DNA from: Labilibaculum antarcticum
GTDB lineage: Bacteria; Bacteroidota; Bacteroidia; Bacteroidales; Marinifilaceae
Assembly (NCBI RefSeq): GCF_002356295.1
Contig: NZ_AP018042.1
Coordinates: 1,954,361-2,018,360 of the forward strand
Direction of reading: 5' to 3'
DNA length: 64,000 nucleotides
The notes below the pieces were generated by a model that was not told the origin of the DNA, did no database searches, and saw only the letters and a program-made list of their open reading frames with translations. Made by a program: the position numbers and the translations under genes. Positions 34,785 through 41,515 of this stretch are shown in pieces (position 1 is the stretch's first letter; every line of letters starts with the position of its first letter).

Positions 34785-34972
34785 ACCAATACGAACTTCA
34801 TCACATAGATGAGTTCATCTGATGATCTTTTAAGTTTCCTTAACTTTAATTCAATCCTTTTAGCACTTCAATGCACTACATTTGGAAGGTACAAAGACAA
34901 GAAAATATTTTCATAGGTTAGATTTAGGTTAGAGAAAATCCCAGACTTCGCAGTCTGGGATTTTTCTATTTA
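34785..34972 (+). repeat. Repeat unit E of the helicase-tail array
   Basis: It has the conserved block with an intact -7 box TACATTTG (34877-34884), a shortened TTAGGTTAG region, and a terminator hairpin (34936-34965) whose 12-bp stem is fully Watson-Crick: the G-T pair of unit A is A-T here, with loop TCGC. The helicase-tail part is reduced to flanking remnants. It lies about 105 bp before the DUF1289 gene. Confidence 0.72.
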
Positions 34973-35077
34973 AAATATCTACTGCTCCTGCTAATTGGTA
35001 AAAGCATGTATAATCTCCTTGTAATTTCAGATTCTTTTTTCTTTATTTGTATTCAATTTAAATAACACAAAACTATT

Positions 35078-35272
35078 ATGGAAGATATACAATCACCATG
35101 CATTAGCATTTGCCGACAAGATAGCAACGGCGTTTGTTTTGGATGCCGAAGAACAACTGAAGAAATTGGAAACTGGTCGCTTTATACCAATCCCGAAAAA
35201 GAAGCTGTCATTAAAAAAGCTGCCGACCGAAGAAATGCTCCCGATACAGAAACAGGAACTTTTTTCAGATAA
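35078..35272 (+). CDS. DUF1289 family small cysteine protein
   Basis: This 64-residue protein begins with the DUF1289 pattern PCISICRQDSNGVCFGCRRT, with four cysteines (C-x3-C-x7-C-x2-C) able to hold a metal or iron-sulfur cluster, then EEIGNWSLYTNPEKEAV. Family proteins are small, widespread in Proteobacteria and less so here, and of unknown function. The gene stands alone between repeat unit E and a degenerate repeat-rich region. Confidence 0.88.
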   Translation: MEDIQSPCISICRQDSNGVCFGCRRTTEEIGNWSLYTNPEKEAVIKKAADRRNAPDTETGTFFR

Positions 35273-35289
35273 AAAAAACAAAATTAAAA

Positions 35290-35545
35290 ACTGGAAAACC
35301 ACATGGAAGCCACGTGTAGGGCAACCTCTTACCTCTAAAGAGCATGTTTTTGTAAGGAATACCAAAACATGTAAGGTATCTGTATTTAGCTGTAAGGGGA
35401 TCAAATCAATTGTAAGCAATATCCATTTACCTGTAAGGCATTATTAATTACAGTAAGGATTGCAAATTCGACCAATTTGAGTCATAAATCTTCACTTACC
35501 CGCGAGCAATAATGACTGAACAGCCTATATCTGTTGACTCGTTTT
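35290..35545. other. Repeat-rich noncoding DNA after DUF1289
   Basis: The heptamer TGTAAGG and close variants recur at irregular spacing between about 35355 and 35460. From 35451 to 35548 the sequence is a diverged copy of 39138-39235, the region just after the DUF5715 gene. No gene is supported. Confidence 0.55.
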
Positions 35546-35688
35546 GCTACAGGAGGGTGTTTTTGGCTACAGAAGCCTAATTTATGCTACAGGCGTTCCA
35601 TTTTAGCTACAGGAGCCCTAATTTATGCTACAGGCGTTCATTTTTGGCTACGGAAGTCATACTTTATCCTACAGGCGTTAAAAATGGA
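35546..35688 (+). repeat. Tandem repeat, seven units of about 20 bp
   Basis: Units start at 35546, 35566, 35586, 35606, 35627, 35647 and 35668. Each begins with GCTACAGG or a one-base variant. Two unit types alternate, one continuing with CGTT and the other with AG or AAG then a C-rich end, giving a higher-order period of about 41 bp. Confidence 0.85.
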
Positions 35689-35763
35689 CAACAGGAATAC
35701 CAATGCGAACAATGGAAATTGTTTTTTTTTCATTTGTGTTGCTAAAATATCGACCTGAATAAA

Positions 35764-35818
35764 AGAAAAAAAGGATTGCAAAAAACCTTTGGTTTCAAAA
35801 GACGAGCATAAAGCAAAC
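35764..35818 (+). pseudogene. Fragment of a DUF5715-type coding sequence
   Basis: This segment matches 38625-38678 inside the DUF5715 gene with only a handful of differences, including one inserted base that shifts the frame. It is an orphan piece, not expressed as a protein. Confidence 0.7.
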
Positions 35819-35918
35819 AGATAAGTCGAATAGTGATTGTGCGACTATTCCAATTCATATTTTTATTCCAACGAAATTAATAGTTAACTAAAAAGTTCAG
35901 ATAATAATAAAAATTACC

Positions 35919-35953
35919 TATATTTATATCGCACACGACATAAACGTACACGA
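35919..35953 (+). promoter_or_regulatory. Probable promoter and operator of the doxX-ohrR operon
   Basis: A -7-like box TATATTTA (35919-35926) is followed by two 9-bp direct repeats, CGCACACGA (35930-35938) and CGTACACGA (35945-35953), 15 bp apart. They lie where a repressor would block initiation. Confidence 0.45.
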
Positions 35954-35968
35954 TTAAAATAAAGAGAT

Positions 35969-36400
35969 ATGCAAAAACAAGTTAAAACGACATTGATACA
36001 AAATATTTTTAGAATTCTATTGGCCCTTTTTATGGTCTATGCCGGATTTAGCCACCTTACTTTTAACCGAATAGAATTTCAGGCACAAGTTCCTGATTGG
36101 ATTCCCTTAAGCAAAGACTTAATTGTAATATTATCAGGTATCGTTGAAATAGGACTAGGCCTTGGTGTGGCTTTTTGGAAAAATAAACGCGCAAGATTTG
36201 GTTGGGCATTGGCCTTATTTTTTGTCTTGATCTTTCCGGGCAACATTGCGCAATACCTTGATAGCAAAGATGCCTTTGGTGTTTTAAATTCAGATGGAGC
36301 ACGTTTAATACGTCTATTTTTTCAACCTGTACTCATCATTTGGGCCTTATGGTCTACAGGCTCGTGGAAAGCATGGAGAACCAATAAAACGAAGGACTAA
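35969..36400 (+). CDS. DoxX family membrane protein
   Basis: This 143-residue protein has four membrane helices. The N-terminal FRILLALFMVYAGFSHLTF and the central LSGIVEIGLGLGVAFW fit the DoxX family, whose members are small membrane proteins linked to thiol and oxidative-stress responses or quinone-type electron transfer. Its stop overlaps the MarR gene start by one base, showing translational coupling. The cluster with a peroxide-type MarR, a nitroreductase and Tpx argues for a redox-stress function. Confidence 0.87.
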   Translation: MQKQVKTTLIQNIFRILLALFMVYAGFSHLTFNRIEFQAQVPDWIPLSKDLIVILSGIVEIGLGLGVAFWKNKRARFGWALALFFVLIFPGNIAQYLDSKDAFGVLNSDGARLIRLFFQPVLIIWALWSTGSWKAWRTNKTKD

Positions 36401-36864
36401 TGGATGATAAACAATTGCGATTAAGTAGTCAGATTTGCTTCCCTATCTATTCCGCTTCTCGCCTTATTACGAAAGCTTACAAGCCTTACTTAGACGAAAT
36501 AGGTCTTACTTATCCTCAATATTTGGTACTTCTGGTATTGTGGGAAAACGATGAATTAACTGTAAATCAAATTTCAGAAAAGTTGCTCCTGAACACAAAT
36601 ACCCTTTCACCTTTGCTTAAACGCATGGGGAAAATGGAACTTTTGGAACGCAATCGCTCCCATGAAGATGAAAGAAGTGTTATCGTTCAATTAACCGAAA
36701 AAGGAAAGCAATTAAAAATGAAGGCACTTCCTATTCCTGAGAAATTAGTAATGGAATTGCTATCAGACAATATAAAAATTGAGGAGATGTTGAAATTGAA
36801 AGATATACTTAGTAAATTGATTTTTTTGCTCACCAATAAGAGTGGATCATCAGATAAAGCATAA
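36400..36864 (+). CDS. OhrR-like MarR family regulator
   Basis: This 154-residue protein is close to OhrR/SarZ. The N-terminal QICFPIYSASRLITKAYKPYLDEIGLTYPQYLVLLVLWE contains the single reactive cysteine position of the OhrR family (Cys13), followed by recognition helix TNTLSPLLKRMGKMELLERNRSHEDERSV. In that family, oxidation of the cysteine by organic peroxides releases DNA. It is coupled to the doxX gene and precedes a nitroreductase and Tpx, genes it may control. Confidence 0.93.
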   Translation: MDDKQLRLSSQICFPIYSASRLITKAYKPYLDEIGLTYPQYLVLLVLWENDELTVNQISEKLLLNTNTLSPLLKRMGKMELLERNRSHEDERSVIVQLTEKGKQLKMKALPIPEKLVMELLSDNIKIEEMLKLKDILSKLIFLLTNKSGSSDKA

Positions 36865-36931
36865 ACGGAATGCGGATTTCTAATCAATGAAAATTGATAA
36901 TTAGAGCTTAACACATATTAAAATAGAGAAA

Positions 36932-37564
36932 ATGGTATTATTAGAAAAATTAAATTGGCGTTATGCAACCAAGGCCATGAATGGCACAAAAGTGGCACAA
37001 AATAAAATAGATACAATTATTGAAGCCGCTTCAATGGCTCCAACATCAAGTGGCTTACAACCTTTTGAAATTATGGTGATCACCAATCAAGAGTTAAAAG
37101 AAAAAATAAGAGCTATTGGTTGGGATCAATCAGTAATTACAGATTGTTCTCATTTATTGGTATTCGCAGCCTGGGATACATACACTCCTGAGCGAATCAA
37201 TAAAATGTTTGACCTGACCAATACGATTCGGGGTTTTAAAAATGAAGGATGGGAAAACTATCGTCAAATGTTATTGAGCTCTTATCCACAACGAGATGCT
37301 GAAGTGAATTTTAATCATGCAGCAAGACAAGCTTATATCGCATTTTCGCAAGCTATAGCTGCTGCAGCCTTTGAGGAAGTAGACAGTACTCCTATGGAAG
37401 GTTTTGACGCCGATGCATTGGACGAAATTTTAAATCTAAGAGAAAAAGGACTTCGAAGCTGTGTGATTCTACCTCTGGGTTACAGAGACACAGAAAATGA
37501 CTGGTTAGTCAATCTTACTAAAGTTCGAAAAAGTAAGGAAGATCTGGTAACTGTTTTTGAATAG
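36932..37564 (+). CDS. Nitroreductase family NAD(P)H-dependent flavin oxidoreductase
   Basis: This 210-residue FMN-dependent oxidoreductase is of the NfsB type. It has LNWRYATKAMNGTKV with FMN-phosphate contacts near the N-terminus, EAASMAPTSSGLQPFEIMVI, a FSQAIAAAAFEEVDSTPMEGFD segment, and the C-terminal LPLGYRDTENDW before KVRKSKEDL. These enzymes reduce quinones or nitro compounds with NAD(P)H and form a homodimer. It lies 67 bp after the OhrR-like gene and before tpx, in a stress cluster. Confidence 0.93.
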   Translation: MVLLEKLNWRYATKAMNGTKVAQNKIDTIIEAASMAPTSSGLQPFEIMVITNQELKEKIRAIGWDQSVITDCSHLLVFAAWDTYTPERINKMFDLTNTIRGFKNEGWENYRQMLLSSYPQRDAEVNFNHAARQAYIAFSQAIAAAAFEEVDSTPMEGFDADALDEILNLREKGLRSCVILPLGYRDTENDWLVNLTKVRKSKEDLVTVFE

Positions 37565-37660
37565 TTAGCAAAAGAAAGCAGCAATTAGTAATATGTATAA
37601 GTAATAATGGCCTGGGATGAATCCAAAACGGCTTTTAGGAAATTAAATAAAAAAATAAAA

Positions 37661-38173
37661 ATGGCAAAAATTACATTAAAAGGAAACGAAATTAATACAA
37701 GTGGCGAATTACCAAAAATTGGAAATCTGGCAAAGGACTTCAGTTTGACTGCTACCGATTTATCTATCAAAACACTGAATAACTTTAGTGGAAAGAATTT
37801 AGTGTTAAATATTTTTCCAAGTATCGATACAGGAACGTGTGCGGCATCTGTTCGCAATTTTAACAAAGCTGCAGCAAATTATACAAATACAAGTGTTTTG
37901 TGTATTTCTAGAGATTTACCTTTTGCACAAGCTAGATTCTGTGGTGCTGAAGGAATTGAAAACGTGGTAATGTTATCTGATTTTAATAGTGGAAAATTTG
38001 GGAAAGACTATGGCTTAGAGATTATAGATGGTCCTTTAGCAGGTTTAAATTCAAGATGTATTGTAGTAATTAATACTGAAGGTAAAATTATTTATACTGA
38101 ACAAGTAGCAGAAACGACTGAAGAGCCCAACTACGATTTAGCTTTAGCCAATTTATCAGGCCAGTTGAAATAA
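37661..38173 (+). CDS. tpx: Thiol peroxidase (atypical 2-Cys peroxiredoxin)
   Basis: Tpx reduces peroxides using thioredoxin. The start at the ATG at 37661 gives 170 residues beginning MAKITLKGNEI, the family's typical N-terminus; the longer frame from 37607 adds unrelated residues. The peroxidatic cysteine is in DTGTCAASVRNFN and the resolving cysteine in ARFCGAEGIENV, the Tpx arrangement. LNSRCIVVIN near the end also matches the family. It closes the redox-stress cluster and is followed by a strong terminator. Confidence 0.96.
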   Translation: MAKITLKGNEINTSGELPKIGNLAKDFSLTATDLSIKTLNNFSGKNLVLNIFPSIDTGTCAASVRNFNKAAANYTNTSVLCISRDLPFAQARFCGAEGIENVVMLSDFNSGKFGKDYGLEIIDGPLAGLNSRCIVVINTEGKIIYTEQVAETTEEPNYDLALANLSGQLK

Positions 38174-38216
38174 CTGTAACTCTTTTAGAGAAAAAAATAG
38201 TCTGAAATAGAAGATA

Positions 38217-38254
38217 AAATACCGGTAATCATTTACAATTACCGGTATTTTCTA
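38217..38254 (+). terminator. Terminator after tpx
   Basis: A 12- to 13-bp palindromic stem with arms AAATACCGGTAAT / ATTACCGGTATTT and an 8-base loop is followed by a T-rich stretch. Confidence 0.9.
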
Positions 38255-38420
38255 TTTTATCAGAATTCAATATCTATATCTACTTCGAAAACACAACCTG
38301 TTGTATAAACCATCATTTGAAAGAATAGCCAACTTATAGTATTCATCCAACAAAATAAAGGAAAGGGTGTAAATGATTCAAATTTGGTTTTTTTTACCTT
38401 TGCGTTCCTAAAAGATTGAC

Positions 38421-39128
38421 ATGACTAAAAGAAAATTAAAACCTAAGGTTCGTAAATTTCTAATTGCAGCGGCACTATTCGCTGGTATTCTATTTTTACT
38501 ATTTATTTTTAAAACCCTAACACCAAAAGGCAAAACTGTAGATCAGGTCTCCGTTTCGGTACTAACAAAAGATGAAAGTAGAGCGCTGCGCCGCTATAAC
38601 AATAATTATCATCTTAAAGTAGCCCGAAAAAAAGGCTTGCAAAAGCCTTTGCTTTCAAAAGACGAATATAAAGCAAACGCCAAAGAGTTTGCTTCCCGTT
38701 ATCAGCTTGACAAAATAACCGATAACAAGTACTATGAAATACCCCATTTAACGAATTCTCTGCCTTACCTGCAAGAACCAGCAGTAGAATTTTTAGACCT
38801 GCTTGGCGAAAAATTTTGCGATCGACTCGAAGAATTAGGCATGACAAAATATCGGTTTTCAGTTACTTCAGTATTACGAACCCTCGAAGATCAAAAATCG
38901 CTGCGCAAGAAAAATGTTAACGCTACGCCAAATAAATCATCGCATTATTATGGACGAACCTTTGATATTTCGCAGACACGTTTTTTTGAGAGAGGTAATA
39001 GCAAACCTGTTTATACGTACCGCCTTCGAAATTTATTAGTGCGTGAATTAATTAAAATGCAGGATGAAGGTAGATGTTACGTTCTTTTGGAAGGGCAAAC
39101 AAAATGCATTCATGTAACGGTACGGTAA
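38421..39128 (+). CDS. DUF5715 family protein (M15-like peptidase fold)
   Basis: This 235-residue protein has a basic start and one N-terminal membrane anchor (about 12-31). The C-terminal half resembles D-Ala-D-Ala peptidases of family M15: SVTSVLRTLEDQKSL, the metal-ligand-like SSHYYGRTFDIS and a terminal CIHVTV. Assignment to DUF5715 is by these motifs. It would act at the periplasmic face on peptidoglycan, but activity is unproven. A -7 box TACCTTTG (38395-38402) precedes it. Pieces of this gene and of its downstream region are duplicated near 35.5-35.8 kb. Confidence 0.8.
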   Translation: MTKRKLKPKVRKFLIAAALFAGILFLLFIFKTLTPKGKTVDQVSVSVLTKDESRALRRYNNNYHLKVARKKGLQKPLLSKDEYKANAKEFASRYQLDKITDNKYYEIPHLTNSLPYLQEPAVEFLDLLGEKFCDRLEELGMTKYRFSVTSVLRTLEDQKSLRKKNVNATPNKSSHYYGRTFDISQTRFFERGNSKPVYTYRLRNLLVRELIKMQDEGRCYVLLEGQTKCIHVTVR

Positions 39129-39137
39129 TTTTAATTG

Positions 39138-39235
39138 CAGTAAGAAATACAAATTCAACCCATTTAAATCGTAAAAATTGAGAGTGCACACCAGTGAAAA
39201 TTACTGAACACACTATATCTGTTCACTTGTTTTGC
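39138..39235 (+). repeat. Parent copy of a duplicated segment downstream of DUF5715
   Basis: This stretch is similar over its length to 35451-35548. The best-kept parts are ACTGAACA...CTATATCTGTT and CAGTAAG followed by CAAATTC. Function is unknown. Confidence 0.65.
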
Positions 39236-39413
39236 AAAGGAGCATCTTCGGGCCTACCGAAGTCCTAAATCGAGCAAGGGGAGTTATCTTACCTTAAAAT
39301 AGCATGACAGATTATTACTTGATTTTTTTATCCATCTGCCCTTAAACAAAATTATTAAAATCTTTTTCCTGTTTTCTGTCCTGCAAAAGATTCTTACTTC
39401 GACCCATACATAA

Positions 39414-39439
39414 CAGTTTCAGGCTGAAGCCTGAAACTG
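39414..39439. repeat. Perfect 11-bp hairpin, REP-like
   Basis: The arms CAGTTTCAGGC and GCCTGAAACTG close a TGAA loop. There is no T tract on either side close enough to call a terminator with confidence; it lies 52 bp after the end of the minus-strand lipoprotein gene. Confidence 0.7.
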
Positions 39440-39490
39440 GCAGATATAAGTTTTTCATCATTTTTGAATTGACTTTAAAACAACAAATAT

Positions 39491-39931
39491 TTATTTTTTA
39501 TTTTCAACGGTTAAGTCTTTAAAAGCCTTACCCAATTTATTCATGTCGTGGTTAAACTCATTTTTAAAGCTATCCCATTTGTCTTGTCCATCATTTTTAA
39601 AGTCTGCCAATTTCTTTTTTAATTCGTTGTTCTTACTTTCCAACTCAACCAACTTTTTACTATAGTCGCCATTGATTTCCTTTTTTTCACTTGCCATTTT
39701 ATCCTTAAGTTCCTTGATGTTATTCTCCTGAGCAATAATTACCTTTTCAGCTTCTATTTTGAATTGCTCATACTTACTAATAGTATCCAGCCTGATATCG
39801 GCCAAATCCATTTTAGCATCCTGTACTTTCTCTTCCGCCTTTTTCTCTTTTTTTGCTGATGATTGGCAACTGGAAAGTAATGTTGCACTTAGTAAAAGGA
39901 TACTCATTAGGACTAAAATTGAATTTTTCAT
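39491..39931 (-). CDS. Small lipoprotein with coiled-coil body
   Basis: This 146-residue protein starts at the ATG at 39931, which begins a lipoprotein signal (MKNSILVLMSILLL to lipobox LLSSC). The longer frame to 40012 would precede the signal and overlap the stress-protein gene. The mature part is almost entirely lysine/glutamate-rich heptads (about 30-125), with no catalytic motif. It resembles short periplasmic coiled-coil lipoproteins. It is downstream of the UspA gene in the same direction. Confidence 0.85.
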   Translation of the reverse strand: MKNSILVLMSILLLSATLLSSCQSSAKKEKKAEEKVQDAKMDLADIRLDTISKYEQFKIEAEKVIIAQENNIKELKDKMASEKKEINGDYSKKLVELESKNNELKKKLADFKNDGQDKWDSFKNEFNHDMNKLGKAFKDLTVENKK

Positions 39932-39989
39932 ATTTTTGAATATTAATTTGTTACTTATTTTATTTCTCTGTTTACCCCAAGAGAGCTTA

Positions 39990-40472
39990 TTATTGCTTTT
40001 TAGTAGGAACAATAAATAAGGGAATATCGCTTTCGTGCAACACTTTTTCAGTTACACTTCCCAATAGTATATTTTCCAACATTTTTTTGCTGTGCGATCC
40101 CATTACAATAATATCTGCATTTTGTTTTTTTGCCGTATTTATTATTGATTCGGCAAAATCGCCCTCCAGAACAATGGTTTTTATAGCCTTATCACCCAAG
40201 TGATCTTTCATTGTATCAAGAAAATGATTTGAAGCATGAATTAAACTTCCAATACTGTCCTTTTTTACTTGATTCAAGGCCATCATACCGGTATATCCTA
40301 CAATTGGAGAATAGGCCAATGATGAATAATATTTTATATCAGTAATTACATGCACCAGAATAACTTCGGCTTTCATTGCTGCTGCTAAAGCAAAACCAAT
40401 TTCAGCTACTTTTTGTGCTGTTGGATCATAATCAAGTGCGATCATAACCTTTTCCATTTTAAGTGTTTGCAT
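39990..40472 (-). CDS. Universal stress protein (UspA family)
   Basis: This 160-residue single Usp domain has VMIALDYDPTAQKVAEIGFALAAAMKAEVILVHV at the start, then a long alpha segment, NADIIVMGSHSKKMLENILLGSVTEKVLHESDIPLFIV at the end. The G-x2-G-x9-GS type phosphate motif is present in altered form (MGSHSKKMLENILLGSV), so ATP binding is likely but not certain. An internal ATG (40457) is an alternative start. The gene lies upstream of the coiled-coil lipoprotein gene, and a small membrane protein is upstream of it. Confidence 0.95.
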   Translation of the reverse strand: MQTLKMEKVMIALDYDPTAQKVAEIGFALAAAMKAEVILVHVITDIKYYSSLAYSPIVGYTGMMALNQVKKDSIGSLIHASNHFLDTMKDHLGDKAIKTIVLEGDFAESIINTAKKQNADIIVMGSHSKKMLENILLGSVTEKVLHESDIPLFIVPTKKQ

Positions 40473-40611
40473 GTTACAAAAGAGTTTTAAATAAAATTTA
40501 ATTATTGTGTATTAAAGTTAAAAATGCCGATGGTGACACTTCGAATTTCAGGTGATTTTTTACAATGCAATTAAAAGAGTTCAACTGCATTATGTTCTTT
40601 TAAATTAATGA

Positions 40612-40767
40612 TTAAAATATTTTTTTCCCTCTAATAATCCTCAGAATAACAGAGACAAGTGCTATTACCAAAAGTATGTGAATAATACCACCTAAATTAT
40701 AACCAATAAAGCCTATGGCCCATGCTATAAGCAAGAATACTGCGATGACATAAAGAAAATTTCCCAT
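40612..40767 (-). CDS. Lmo0937-type small membrane protein
   Basis: This 51-residue protein has two short membrane helices: MGNFLYVIAVFLLIAWAIGF, then a glycine turn GYNLGGIIHILLVIALVSVILRII and a basic end RGKKIF. This matches the lmo0937/DUF5670 family of tiny stress-induced membrane proteins. It lies 139 bp upstream of the universal stress gene on the same strand. Confidence 0.85.
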   Translation of the reverse strand: MGNFLYVIAVFLLIAWAIGFIGYNLGGIIHILLVIALVSVILRIIRGKKIF

Positions 40768-40799
40768 AATTTAATTTTTAATCTGTTTATCATTTATAA

Positions 40800-40865
40800 C
40801 TATAAATTTTTATCCAATCTTAAACGATATCCACTGATTTTTTCCTCTTCTTTGTATTCATCCAT
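40800..40865 (-). CDS. Possible 21-residue peptide
   Basis: An ATG frame encodes a highly charged peptide (MDEYKEEEKISGYRLRLDKN-L) just upstream of the small membrane protein gene. The frame stays open for 19 codons before the ATG. There is no homologue I recognise; it may be a leader peptide or chance. Confidence 0.25.
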   Translation of the reverse strand: MDEYKEEEKISGYRLRLDKNL

Positions 40866-41515
40866 TTTTTTTAGTTCAGATTTTATTGACGCAAATGGAG
40901 ATACAGTTGTGAATAAAGTTTCACCCTATAAAGGTCAGGCTAAACACCCAACAAACCATTACATAACTTTGGGGATGAGTTACATTATTCCCACTTTTGC
41001 GTAATGGAAATATTTTTGACTGTTAATTAGATAATTTAAAATGTGCTTGTAAAGAATGTTGCAATAAACAATTCAGACAAACAGAAAAATTTGCAATTCG
41101 ATTTGACTGCTTTTCAGACAATTACTAACAGCACTGAACTAATACAGCACCAACGCAAATGAGAACTGCAAAAAAACAATCAAAACTAAATATTGATAGT
41201 CAAAGGATAAACGATCAATCGCCAGGTGTATCCATTTCAACTATTATTCTGCCTGCAAAATAGAATGAATAGTAAAACAGGTAATTAGAACAAAAATATC
41301 AAAGGCTCGGGCTAAGATGTTTACGATTATTTGGTAAATTTAGGAGGCATTATATTATGGTTTTTGCAAACAAAGAACTCATTTTGTCGTAATAAATCAA
41401 CGAAACACATACGGTAAATATCATAATCCAGCGAGGATTACATACGGAATAACCCATGCAAAGAGAACAAACTGCCTTTTGAGGGTAGTAAATAAATTAC
41501 TAACTTTTACTAAAA
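40866..41515. other. Intergenic region before the CheB-CheR fusion gene
   Basis: About 650 bp hold no supported gene. A -7-type box TAACTTTG is at 40964-40971. Nothing else stands out, and no small RNA is recognised. Confidence 0.5.

Noticed and set aside
35546-35688. Possible CRISPR array
   Set aside because: The periodic unit is about 20 bp with no unique spacers of 30 bp or more, repeats are variable, and no cas genes are present.
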